Source: JADLHS01 sp020848635
GTDB taxonomy: Bacteria > Verrucomicrobiota > Verrucomicrobiia > Limisphaerales > JADLHS01
Length of the DNA stretch: 64,000 bases
Assembly (NCBI GenBank): GCA_037044975.1
Contig: JBAOIL010000009.1
Coordinates: 1-64,000, forward strand
Direction of reading: 5' to 3'
Positions 18,736 through 26,394 of the stretch are shown piece after piece. A model generated the notes under the pieces. That model did no database searches and was not told where the DNA came from. It worked only from the letters and a program-made list of their open reading frames with translations. A program made the translations under genes and the position numbers. The first letter of the stretch is position 1. Every line of letters begins with the position of its first letter.

Positions 18736-18813
18736 GTAGCCGCCGACGTGAGGAGGCTCAGTTCAACTCGGAACCCGGGACAAAAGAATGAGCCTCCTTA
18801 CCTCGGCGGCTAC
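18736..18813. repeat. 25-bp inverted repeat between convergent genes
   Basis: Arms at 18736-18760 and 18789-18813 are inverted copies with two mismatches (GTAGCCGCCGACGTGAGGAG at the left end), separated by 28 bases. The element sits exactly between the convergent ABC-F and exonuclease genes, reaching the exonuclease stop codon (18810-18812). It could fold into a strong hairpin and serve as a bidirectional terminator. The size, with no coding content, suits a MITE- or REP-like element. Confidence 0.75.
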
Positions 18814-20465
18814 ACGATGCGAGAACCCGTCTCTCCCGCCAACTCCTTGATCTCCTCCGCCAACTTGTCCGCCTGCTGCTGCAACTCCCCGCTCTCCTTT
18901 TCCAGTAGCGTCTTTCTTTCCGCCGCCAATTCATCCAGCAGGCCGGGCTTCCGCTCGCTCAACTGGCAAAGCTCGTAATCGGGACTTTCCCGCAGCCGAT
19001 TCAGCGCTTCGAGTACGGCGATGATTTCCAGTTGCAACGTCTCATGCAGGCGCCGCAATTGCGCGAGCTCCGATGCGTCACTGAAATCCAGCGTCGCCCA
19101 GCCCTGGCGCAGGATGAAGCCGTGCGGGTCTTCCGCAATCTCCCGCAAGGTCTGGATGTCGCCCGCGTCCTTCGCCCGGTTGATGGCGGCGGTCAACTTG
19201 TGATACGTCTCCAGCTTGTCCGGCTGGTTGGCAAAGCGGTCGGGGTGATACAGCTTGACCAGCTTTTTCCACAGCCGCGACAGTTCCGCCTCCTCCTCGG
19301 CGGTGAGTTGTTTCTTTTCCGCCACCGCGGCCGCCGTCTCCTCGTAATCCTTGTCCGTTCGCGCTTTGGCCTGCTCGTAATTCTGTTCCGCCTGTTTCGC
19401 CTCCTCCTCGCCGCCGCGCACCAGCGAGTCCAGAAACTTCCGCCGGTAATCCACAATGAGCCGCAGCCGGTCGCGCTGCTGATAATGCTCGCGCAATTGC
19501 CGGAACAACACCGCTTGCATGACATCCACGCGCGATTTCTCTTTCGTGAAACTGGCTTCCAATTCCGCCAGCCGCGCCCGCGCGCCCGCCACCAGTTGCC
19601 GCAATTGTTCCAACTCTGGATTGATGTAAATTACCAGCCCGACGACGCCGGCTTGCGCTGCGGCAGCACCTTTGATTTCGCCGTTCATTCCCGGCGCGGC
19701 AAACACCGTCGTGTCCGGTTGCGCGGATGCCATTTCCAGTTGCCGCAAATACCAGCGACCCATCTTCGCGTTGCGGGCATTGGCCGATTTGGCCAGCCAG
19801 TCCAGCCAGCCGCGCAGCTCCGCGTCCTTGCGGGCCTCTTGAATCAAGCGCCCCTTGTGCTTCCCGAAAGCGATGCGGGACGGAAACCATTCCTCCGCCG
19901 CAAACGCGACCAGCTTTTCCCACGTATCCAGCCCGCGATGTTCGGCAATGGGGCGAAGCACCTGGGCCATCAAGTCCGCGACCGTTTGCACGTCGCCCAG
20001 CGCCGTGTGGGCGCCGCGTTCGGGCAGGCGATAATACTGCCGCAGCGTTTGCAACTTGCAGTTGCCGGCAGGCACGGGGTCGAGCAACCGTTGCGCCAGC
20101 CGCAGGGCGCAAAACCCGCGACTGCCAATCGCACCGATGCCCAGCCGCTTCCACTCCGGCTGCAACACTTCGTCCAGATCATATTCCAGATTGAATGAAA
20201 CGAACGGCAAGCCGCCCGCGTGTTCGGCAAACTCCCGATAGACCTGATGTGCCGGCTCGCCGTCGCGCTCCAGAATTTCGCGTGTGTAACCGTGGACGCG
20301 CGATGCCTCGGCGGGGATGTCCGCATTTTGATTGAGCAACTTGCGGAATGGTTCACCGTCCGCCACCCAACCGAACATCCGTTGAGCAGCTAACTCGACA
20401 ACGAAAATTGGGGCGGAGATGCCCGTTGTTTCAGTGTCCAAGAGAATCCAAAACCTATCCTCCAT
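18810..20465 (-). CDS. DEDDh 3'-5' exonuclease fused to a J-domain-like region
   Basis: About 551 residues from the ATG at 20465. Residues 5-180 are a DnaQ-like exonuclease: D10 and E12 in LLDTETTG, an ExoII-like FNLEYDLDE, and H/D in GAHTALGDVQT. A middle region contains a stretch usual in such exonucleases (MPFGKHKG-like, here IAFGKHKGRL). After a long coiled coil, a J-domain-like segment with the HPD tripeptide appears (LVKLYHPDRFANQ), then further coiled coil. The start codon lies inside the receiver gene's last codons, so expression is coupled. An exonuclease-J fusion suggests a chaperone-recruiting nuclease; function unknown. Confidence 0.82.
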   Translation of the reverse strand: MEDRFWILLDTETTGISAPIFVVELAAQRMFGWVADGEPFRKLLNQNADIPAEASRVHGYTREILERDGEPAHQVYREFAEHAGGLPFVSFNLEYDLDEVLQPEWKRLGIGAIGSRGFCALRLAQRLLDPVPAGNCKLQTLRQYYRLPERGAHTALGDVQTVADLMAQVLRPIAEHRGLDTWEKLVAFAAEEWFPSRIAFGKHKGRLIQEARKDAELRGWLDWLAKSANARNAKMGRWYLRQLEMASAQPDTTVFAAPGMNGEIKGAAAAQAGVVGLVIYINPELEQLRQLVAGARARLAELEASFTKEKSRVDVMQAVLFRQLREHYQQRDRLRLIVDYRRKFLDSLVRGGEEEAKQAEQNYEQAKARTDKDYEETAAAVAEKKQLTAEEEAELSRLWKKLVKLYHPDRFANQPDKLETYHKLTAAINRAKDAGDIQTLREIAEDPHGFILRQGWATLDFSDASELAQLRRLHETLQLEIIAVLEALNRLRESPDYELCQLSERKPGLLDELAAERKTLLEKESGELQQQADKLAEEIKELAGETGSRIV

Positions 20466-21023
20466 AGTGATTGCCAATCGGAATGTTCAGGGTGGTCGCC
20501 AGTATCTTGCGGAGATCCTCGTCTTCAAATGGCTTTGCCAAGAACGAGACTTTCAAACTCGGGCGCACGCGCTGCAGCAGGTCTTGGACACTGTCCGATG
20601 GAATCAGGCTCCTTAGGTCCTTACCCTTTGTGTATCCACTTACCAACACGATTGGGTATTTGACCTTTCTCTCGGCAAGAAGCGGAATCATTCTCCAGCC
20701 GTCCATTTCACCTGAGCGCTTTAAGAATCTGTGATCAGGAGATCGGGGTCTGTGCGCAACAACTCGCCCCATGCCGCCTGACCGTCTTGGAACAGGAGCA
20801 CCGCAGCATCTTCGAACCAACTGCGGATGAGATTCTCGATTATTTCCAATATGACAGGCTCGTCATCCACCACGACGATTCTCGGTCTGATCTGCCGCTC
20901 CTGCTTCACCAGCGCAAGCGTGTCTGCAACCATGCGAGATAGAACGGGTCTCGAGGCCGGCTCCGATTTTTCGACCGCACCTGCCGGCTTTCCCACTAAC
21001 GCAAAGTCGTCTTTCCTGCTCAT
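20455..21023 (-). CDS. Single-domain response regulator (one frameshift)
   Basis: Receiver domain with acidic pocket (VVVDDEPVILEI), phospho-acceptor Asp in DPDLLITD, Thr/Ser region (PIVLVSGYTKG) and conserved Lys in FLAKPFEDEDL. No output domain. A shift near 20719-20731 separates the two halves; unlike most shifts in this window it needs one added base (or two removed). The corrected reading passes from LLITD to KRSGEMDGW, as expected. It ends inside the first codons of the exonuclease gene, so the two are likely co-transcribed, implying phosphorelay control or a shared pathway. Confidence 0.72.
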
Positions 21024-21154
21024 GTGCTCAGAGATGGGCCGGGAGGGCAGCGCGGGGGCCGCGGTCCTCGAGACTCATTTCAAGGTCCGGCTCAGTTCCT
21101 CGACGAATGATTGTCACAACTTGTCTTGGTCTGGTTCAGCGCTGGCACGCCGCG

Positions 21155-21624
21155 TCACGCGCACCTTGAGAAAATGGCCTTTATGTACAGGTGAGGAATA
21201 GGCGGGAGATTACCTTGTCGCCAGTAGAGGGTATAGCTGAATGATGCGTGCAACCACGAGAGGCCTCCCAGATCGAGAGTCTCGCTGGAGATCAGGACTT
21301 TCACATTTACATTGTCCTTGAGGAGGAAGACTTCTTTGCAGGTTTCAGCAAAGTGGTCCTGTGCGGGCTTGGACTTAATTCCGTCGGGAAGGGACCTCTT
21401 CTTTAGGTCGTAAACGTAAACGTTCGCCGCAAACTTGCCAAGATACTCAATGCTCCAGCCATAGCCCGGGTTATCCTTCTCGTAATCGCGCTTCGCACCC
21501 ACGCGTTGGCCCGCTACTTTTTCTGGAAATCTGAAGCCCCGGATTATTTCATCGGCGTTTCCGGAAGCGACACCGAGGCCTAGGAAGCCCGCTGCGGCGA
21601 GGAGCAATTTGGAAACAATGTTCA
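21155..21624 (-). CDS. Hypothetical exported protein
   Basis: Start chosen at MNIVSKLLLAAAGFLGLGVASG, a good signal peptide; a longer frame upstream lacks this logic. The mature part is about 130 residues with no recognised domain (GRKRDYEKDNPGYGWSIEYL-like region). The end, HLYIKAIFSRCA, is abrupt; a one-base change there would give a more natural lysine-rich C-terminus in another frame, so the 3' end may carry an error. The gene lies upstream of the receiver gene on the same strand. Confidence 0.5.
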
Positions 21625-21835
21625 TAATTTGCCCAATAACTAATCCGCCCGGCATCATGAAACAAGAGCGATGTTGGCGCGACCCGGAGCGCGTAGCCTC
21701 AGTGTCTTTATCGCGGCGGCTGGACTGATAGGGAATCGTTTTTTGACCCTCTGCGGTTCATCAACTCGCAGGAAGCTCGCCCTTCCAAACAAAATGGAGT
21801 AATAGAACCGTTGAAGTGAAAGCCGAACCTTCATA

Positions 21836-22456
21836 ATGAAAGACATGAGCATGAGCAATCCTGTAAAACCCTTGGACTGCAATTTCGACCTGCCTTGGCC
21901 GCAGAAAGGCGATGCCTTGGTCACAAGTGACGGCGACAACTTTTTTCTGGTGCGAACACGAGCAGGTGAAGATTGGGAAACCTACGTTGCCGCTTATCGG
22001 ATGGCCGCTGAAAAGCTGGTTGAACAAACGTCTGACGGAACACTCGCAATCAACTGGCTGGTCTTCCCCATCTGGTATCTCTACCGGCATTATCTTGAGC
22101 TTCGTCTGAAATCGCTGATCTGGGATGGCAATGCTTTAGAAGGCGTGTCTCCGAAAGTTTTGGATAAGACCCACAATGTGCTGGATTTGTGGCGGGAATG
22201 CCGAGCGTCCATTGAGAGATGGCAAAGTGATTGTCCTAAAGCGGATTTGGATGCTGTTGAGGAAACACTTGGCCAGTTCGAAGAGATCGACCCCAAATCG
22301 CAGGCCGCTCGCTACACAAAGGATAAACTTGGAAACCCATCTGGTCTCTTGGGAATTGAAATCAACCTGAAGACCTTCGCTGACACGGTGACAAAAGCCG
22401 CAAATTTTCTTGATGCTGCCGCAGACGTATTCTCGCAGCTTCGCCAAAGCCCATAA
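21836..22456 (+). CDS. Hypothetical protein, HEPN-like helical core
   Basis: A 206-residue soluble protein starting MKDMSMSNPVKP. The middle (FPIWYLYRHYLELRLKSLIW) resembles the helix of HEPN-type proteins, in which a polar Arg/His-rich helix begins an all-alpha fold; the classical RX4-6H motif is not clearly present. It is the first gene of a region rich in toxin-antitoxin genes and repeats. It could be a HEPN RNase-like or an RNA-binding helper. No partner gene overlaps it. Confidence 0.5.
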   Translation: MKDMSMSNPVKPLDCNFDLPWPQKGDALVTSDGDNFFLVRTRAGEDWETYVAAYRMAAEKLVEQTSDGTLAINWLVFPIWYLYRHYLELRLKSLIWDGNALEGVSPKVLDKTHNVLDLWRECRASIERWQSDCPKADLDAVEETLGQFEEIDPKSQAARYTKDKLGNPSGLLGIEINLKTFADTVTKAANFLDAAADVFSQLRQSP

Positions 22457-22575
22457 AGGCCGGAGTCAGGCAAGGGTATCCTGCTTTGTTTCCGACTGTG
22501 CCGCCGATAGCGTGTTTAGCCATAGCCAAAGTTTCCACTGCTTGCCGTCTTACTCAGACGGCGCTCTGCTATCAA

Positions 22576-22624
22576 GCCGCCGCCGGTGCTCCCGCTGGTT
22601 TCAAAGGCCGCAGGCAGAAAGCAG
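22576..22624. repeat. Dispersed ~45-bp repeat, copy 1
   Basis: First of three copies of a repeat with core GCTGGTTKCAAAGGCCGCAG followed by GCGGAAAGCGG-like sequence. The other copies are at 23521-23568 and 24359-24403. The copies differ at a few positions, so they are not recent duplications. All lie within 2 kb and between toxin-antitoxin genes. Confidence 0.75.
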
Positions 22625-22629
22625 TCGGA

Positions 22630-22830
22630 ATTCAACGCATAGACGCCAAGACGCGAGGCAATACAGGTGGGCCAAAAACTTCTTGGACTGCGGCGGGAAG
22701 CGACGCGCCACGCCGCTTTGGTAGCTCGACCCACAGCCGAAAAGCGGTGTCGCCGCTGCGCTTTGCCACCGCAATCCATAATCCTCACCTTGCGTCTTTG
22801 CCACTTTGCGTCTTTTCGTTCAATCGGAAT
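22630..22830. repeat. Compound palindromic element, copy A
   Basis: An imperfect palindrome of about 200 bp. Outer arms contain the GACGCCAAGACGC/TTGCGTCTTTGCC motifs. Inner arms begin TTGGACTGCGGCGG and end CCACCGCAATCC, and a central stem pairs CGCCACGCCGCTTT with AAAGCGGTGTCGCC. It ends four bases from the stop codon of the HigA-like antitoxin gene. A second copy lies at 24472-24650. Confidence 0.7.
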
Positions 22831-22833
22831 CCC

Positions 22834-23132
22834 TCAGGCCGCTTCGTCCAAAGCGACGGACACGCGCAGGCCCAACGGCTTCAAAATTTCCTGCAAGGTT
22901 TCCAGCGTAGGATTGCCGTTCTTCGAGAGAATTTTGTAGAGGCTCGGGCGTTTGAGGCCGACGCGTCCGGCTAGTGTCACCCACGCCGCCGCCGGCCTCG
23001 ACCACGTCTTTGAGCGCAATCAGAGAAGGCGGCGCTGTCCTTTTCCCCCAGCACTTGCGCGAGGTATTCGGCGGCATATTCGGGGTCGCGCAGGCGTTTG
23101 TTCAAATCAGCTTTGTAATTTTTCAGACGCAT
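22834..23132 (-). CDS. higA: HigA-like helix-turn-helix antitoxin (two frameshifts)
   Basis: The N-terminus reads MRLKNYKADLNKRLRDPEYA from an ATG at 23132, then ALKDVVEA in a second frame, then VTLAGRVGLKRPSLYKILS and the typical end NPTLETLQEILKPLGLRVSV in a third. Each change is one surplus base (near 23020-23027 and 22987-22996). Corrected, it is the standard ~95-residue antitoxin partner of Gp49-type HigB toxins, with a lambda-repressor-like helix-turn-helix. It overlaps the end of the toxin gene by 26 bases, the normal order for this family (toxin first). Confidence 0.75.
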
Positions 23133-23487
23133 ATTTCAGGAATTGTTGCCAGTGCTGTTGCGCGCGACGGATGTCGCGGGATTGACTGCCTTTGTCGCCA
23201 CCGCCAAGCAGCACCACGATTTGTTTGCCGTGCAGTCCATAATAAACCCGAAGTCCCGGACCAAAATTTATCCGCAACTCGGACACCCCGCCGCCCACGG
23301 ATTTAGCGTCGCCAAAATTTCCGGCGCGCACCCGGGCCAACCGGGCATCCACCGCCGCCTGCCATTTTTTGTCGCGGAGGGAATCAAACCACTCGTCAAA
23401 CGGGACGAGTCCGTTCTGAAGCTCCAGCTTCTTGATTTCCCGCTCGATCACCGGCGCAGTGTAATCTATAGGTGACAGCGGCGTCAA
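23107..23487 (-). CDS. higB: HigB/RelE-superfamily toxin (Gp49-like)
   Basis: 126 residues from a TTG at 23487, or 114 from a GTG at 23451; the N-terminus is uncertain. The region FDEWFDSLRDKKWQAAVDAR is the standard opening, GDAKSVGGGVSELRINFGPG the basic centre and LLGGGDKGSQSRDI the conserved tail of the phage Gp49-like killer proteins. Members are ribosome-dependent mRNA interferases. The downstream, overlapping antitoxin confirms the system. Intact, unlike its antitoxin. Confidence 0.85.
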   Translation of the reverse strand: MTPLSPIDYTAPVIEREIKKLELQNGLVPFDEWFDSLRDKKWQAAVDARLARVRAGNFGDAKSVGGGVSELRINFGPGLRVYYGLHGKQIVVLLGGGDKGSQSRDIRRAQQHWQQFLKYASEKLQS

Positions 23488-23520
23488 GTCCTTGCGAACT
23501 TCCCGCGCTCCACCTGCAAG

Positions 23521-23568
23521 CCACCGCCGGTGCGCCTGCTGGTTGCAAAGGCCGCAGGCGGAAAGCGG
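23521..23568. repeat. Dispersed ~45-bp repeat, copy 2
   Basis: Second copy of the GCTGGTTGCAAAGGCCGCAG repeat, between the start of the HigB toxin and the end of the VapC toxin. It is followed by a purine-rich stretch (GAGGGCAGAAGTCAGTGG) similar to the arm of the hairpin inside the methyltransferase gene at 55596-55674. Confidence 0.75.
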
Positions 23569-23622
23569 ACGGCAGAGGTTGGAAGCCCGAGGGCAGAAGT
23601 CAGTGGTCGGCGGTCAGGCCGA

Positions 23623-24054
23623 TCACGCTTTGAAGAGTTTCACTTTTGGCAGACCGCTTTCGGTGGCCAGTTCCGCCTGGAGCTTGTCGCAGGTGGCGAA
23701 GCAAGCAACCCGGGCGTGAAGCGCGGCGGCGACGTGAAAGAAATCCCAAGTGCCGGCGGGTACGAGGGCGGCCTGCTCCACGCTGAGCTCATCGGTTTGC
23801 GCCAGCAGGTCGGCGAGGCGTTCGCGCCCAAACGTCAACCGGTGGTTGCTCTCGGCGGCGCGATAGGCATTCCACGCGGTGCGGGCATAGGGGGAACGCA
23901 TTTTGCGCAGGTTGTGCCGCACCTCGGCGCGGAGAATCGGATTCCAAATGAAATCGGTGACGTGTTCCCGTACCCACGGGGTGACGGCGCCGGCAAATTC
24001 GTCGTCGGGATGGAACCAGGCGATGAGGACGGAGGAATCCGCGTAGGTGATCAT
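23623..24054 (-). CDS. vapC: PIN-domain ribonuclease toxin (VapC-like)
   Basis: 143 residues. The N-terminal MITYADSSVLIAWF supplies the first catalytic Asp of the PIN fold. A second acidic residue lies in ILRAEVRHNL, and the C-terminal acidic pair is in GTWDFFHVAAALH. Family members cleave tRNA or other RNA and are neutralised by a co-encoded antitoxin. The ATG overlaps the corrected stop of the upstream antitoxin (ATGA). Complete and apparently intact. Confidence 0.87.
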   Translation of the reverse strand: MITYADSSVLIAWFHPDDEFAGAVTPWVREHVTDFIWNPILRAEVRHNLRKMRSPYARTAWNAYRAAESNHRLTFGRERLADLLAQTDELSVEQAALVPAGTWDFFHVAAALHARVACFATCDKLQAELATESGLPKVKLFKA

Positions 24055-24294
24055 CGCCGCCGCTTTTCCCGTTCGGCCAGCACGGGGTTGCGCGATTTAC
24101 CGGAGCACTGTCTTTTGCGCGGCCCACACCTCGCCCATGATGTCATCCCACGCCACCGGGGGACTGGCTTCCGTCGGCGCCAGCTGGCCCACGTTCTTGC
24201 CGTTGCGCGTGATGCGGAAAGTCCGGCCCTTGGCGACTTCGTCCAGCACGGCACTGGTGTCGTGATGTAACTGGCGGGCGCTGATCGTTGACAT
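24051..24294 (-). CDS. Phd/YefM-type antitoxin for the PIN toxin (one frameshift)
   Basis: Start at MSTISARQLHHDTSAVLDEV, the classical Phd/YefM DNA-binding N-terminus, followed by RTFRITRNGKNVGQL. As written the frame stops at 24097. Removing one base near 24097-24104 lets it continue through KSRNPVLAEREKRRR, the typical C-terminal toxin-binding tail, to a stop at 24051 overlapping the toxin ATG. The improved end and the restored overlap argue that the shift is a sequence error. It should autoregulate the operon. Confidence 0.8.
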
Positions 24295-24358
24295 GGCCGG
24301 ATTGTGCCACATGGATTGTGGCCCGTCAACCGACGGGTCCAACATTGACGCAAAATCA

Positions 24359-24450
24359 CCGCCGATGCGCCCGCTGGTTGCAAAGGCCGCAGGCGGAAAG
24401 CGGAAGTCAGAGGACAGAAGCCAGAGGGCGGAGGGCGGAGGTCAGAAGTC
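24359..24450. repeat. Dispersed ~45-bp repeat, copy 3, with purine-rich tail
   Basis: Third copy of the GCTGGTTGCAAAGGCCGCAG repeat just upstream of the antitoxin start, followed by GGAAGTCAGAGGACAGAAGC and further GGAGGGCGGAGG-type sequence. The tail is close in sequence to the left arm of the in-gene hairpin at 55596-55632, linking the two families. Confidence 0.7.
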
Positions 24451-24471
24451 ACTTTCAAAAACTACGGCCGG

Positions 24472-24650
24472 AATTAAACGCCAAGACGCCAGGACGCAAC
24501 CAAACCTTTTGGAGTGCGGCGGGAACCAAAGCGCCACGCCGCTTTGGAAGCTCGACTCACAGCCGGAAAGCGGTGTCGCCGTTGTACTCTGCCACCGCAC
24601 TCCAAAATTCTCATCCTGCGCCTTTGCCGCTTCGCGCCGGGGCGTTAAAT
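24472..24650. repeat. Compound palindromic element, copy B
   Basis: Same architecture as copy A. The inner termini are a perfect 13-bp inverted repeat, TTTTGGAGTGCGG at 24507-24519 and CCGCACTCCAAAA at 24595-24607, around a second stem (GCGCCACGCCGCTTT with AAAGCGGTGTCGCC). Outer arms carry AACGCCAAGACGCC and GGGGCGTTAAAT. It ends 11 bases beyond the stop codon of the HicA gene. About 180 bp with no coding capacity. Confidence 0.75.
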
Positions 24651-24660
24651 CGGAAAAGGG

Positions 24661-24879
24661 TCAGCGGAAGTTGTCCACGTCCAGGCCGCTGCCTGTGATG
24701 GTGCTCTTGAGCGTGCCAATAGGAATGGGTTTGCTCCGGGGTTGAGCCGTGATGACCTGCCGTCCATCCGGGTGACGCCAATTCGGGTGGCTGCCGCGCT
24801 GATCCACGGACACGAAGCCGTTCCGCCGCAACACCTGGACGACCTTGGGCGCGTTGCAAACTGGAAAGGGCCGGCTCAA
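24661..24879 (-). CDS. hicA: HicA-type mRNA interferase toxin
   Basis: 72 residues, the usual HicA length. Double-stranded-RNA-binding-like fold with the conserved VVQVLRRNGFVSVDQRGSH segment, whose histidine is the catalytic residue in characterised HicA. It ends with the basic IGTLKSTITGSGLD loop typical of the family. No HicB antitoxin is visible on either side: upstream sequence on this strand has no credible ORF and downstream is the palindromic element, so the toxin appears orphaned. Confidence 0.83.
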   Translation of the reverse strand: MSRPFPVCNAPKVVQVLRRNGFVSVDQRGSHPNWRHPDGRQVITAQPRSKPIPIGTLKSTITGSGLDVDNFR

Positions 24880-25130
24880 GGCAGGGCCAGTTCGACCAGT
24901 ATTGCTTGCCTGCGCAGCTTGACGGGCGCAGGTTCAAACCAGACCCATCAATAGCAAGCCGCCGACCGGTTGCCTGCAATCCGAGCGGCGCGTTTGTGGA
25001 GGATTTACATTTCGCCGACAGTGCGAGAAACTGAACCGCTCAGCGGTGCACCCAGGCACACCTGAACCCGGAAGCAATGATGCGATGCACTACCGCCAAT
25101 TGGAAATCGGCAAATGAGAAACAGCACTTT
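24880..25130. other. Spacer between toxin gene and efflux operon
   Basis: No gene or repeat recognised. Upstream of the adaptor ATG at 25131 the frame stays open for 18 codons, but the family pattern supports the later start. Confidence 0.3.
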
Positions 25131-26390
25131 ATGACAGCAAAACCATTGACGAATGAGAAACGCCCTTCGCCCGCTGGGCAATGCTTAAATGGGACTTCGC
25201 TAAGACTGGTCGCCGCATTGGCAATAACTGCCATGGTCATCACCGCAGCGGGCTGCAAGAAGGCGGCGCCGGCCACCCCGCCGCCGCCGATCGTGCAGGT
25301 CATGGCGGTCGTGGCCACGAACGTGCCGCTTCACACCGAGTTCATCGGCCAACTCGATTCGCCGCAAAATGTCGAAGTGCGCGCACGGGTCGAGGCCTTC
25401 GTGGACAAGGTGCTCTTCACCGAGGGGACCGAGGTGCAGGCGGGCGCGCCGCTGTTTGCCCTCGATAAGAAGCCGTTTGAGGAACAACTGGCCGCCGCGA
25501 ACGGCATGCTGGCCGAGGCAAGTGCGTCGTTGAACAAGTATGAAAAGGATGTCGCCCGCCTCACGCCGCTGGCCGCAAAACGCGCCATTCCACAGCAGGA
25601 TCTGGACAACGCCGTCGCTTCGGTGGACGTGGGCAAGGCGAACGTCCTGTCCGCCAAGGCCCGGGTCGTGTCGGCGGAGATTGATCTTGGTTATTGCGAT
25701 GTGACGGCGCCGTTGGCCGGACTGATCGGGGCCAAACAGGTTTCCGTGGGCAGCCTCGTGGGTAAAGGCGAGCCGACCTTGCTGGCAACGATCTCCCAGC
25801 TCGATCCCATCTGGTTCTACTGCAACATCAGCGAAGTGCAGTATCTCACCGCGGAAAGCGAAGGCCGCCGGGCCGGCAAGAAGGTGGAAGATCTTCCGGT
25901 TGCCCTGATTCTGGGCGACGGCTCGGTGCATAAGGACCTGGGTAAATTTGTCTTCATTGATCGGGCCGTGGATGTGAAGACCGGCACGCTGCGCGTGCGC
26001 GCCGAATTTTCCAACCCCGGCAAGGTGCTTCGCCCGGGCATGTTCGCCCGCATCAAGGTGGACCGGGGCGCGCGGCCCGACAGCATTCTCGTGCCAGAGC
26101 GGGCGGTGACGGAGCTGCAGGGCAAGAATTTCGTGTGGGTCATTGGCACCGACAACAAGGCGAGCCAACGCGCCGTCAAGGTGGGTGAAACGCTCGGCGA
26201 GAATTTGCTCATCTTGGAAGGGTTAAAGGCGGGCGAACGCATTATCACCGAGGGATTACAAAAGGTGCGCGAAGGCGCGGTGGTGCAGCCGCGGACCGCC
26301 GCACAGATGGCCGAAACCGCCGCCGAAACCGCCAAACACGCGGAAGCCAGCCATGGCAAGCAAGGCGAACCCAAAGCCGCCAAGGAGTAA
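25131..26390 (+). CDS. RND efflux periplasmic adaptor (membrane fusion protein)
   Basis: About 419 residues starting at MTAKPLTNEKR. A lipoprotein-type N-terminus (VITAAGCKKA, Cys after the lipobox) is followed by a barrel-sandwich half-motif (GQLDSPQNVEVRARV), an alpha-helical hairpin with coiled-coil character, a second lipoyl half (VTAPLAGLIGAKQVSVGSLV), beta-barrel and membrane-proximal domains. The C-terminus is Lys/Glu/Ala-rich. It forms the periplasmic bridge of the tripartite pump encoded by the next two genes; it overlaps none but lies four bases from the transporter gene, with AAGGAG at its end acting as the next ribosome-binding site. Confidence 0.9.
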   Translation: MTAKPLTNEKRPSPAGQCLNGTSLRLVAALAITAMVITAAGCKKAAPATPPPPIVQVMAVVATNVPLHTEFIGQLDSPQNVEVRARVEAFVDKVLFTEGTEVQAGAPLFALDKKPFEEQLAAANGMLAEASASLNKYEKDVARLTPLAAKRAIPQQDLDNAVASVDVGKANVLSAKARVVSAEIDLGYCDVTAPLAGLIGAKQVSVGSLVGKGEPTLLATISQLDPIWFYCNISEVQYLTAESEGRRAGKKVEDLPVALILGDGSVHKDLGKFVFIDRAVDVKTGTLRVRAEFSNPGKVLRPGMFARIKVDRGARPDSILVPERAVTELQGKNFVWVIGTDNKASQRAVKVGETLGENLLILEGLKAGERIITEGLQKVREGAVVQPRTAAQMAETAAETAKHAEASHGKQGEPKAAKE

Positions 26391-26394
26391 TCGT

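Noticed and set aside
22500..24700. A CRISPR array in the repeat-rich region
   Set aside because: Repeats are three and two diverged copies at irregular distances, without uniform spacers or cas genes.
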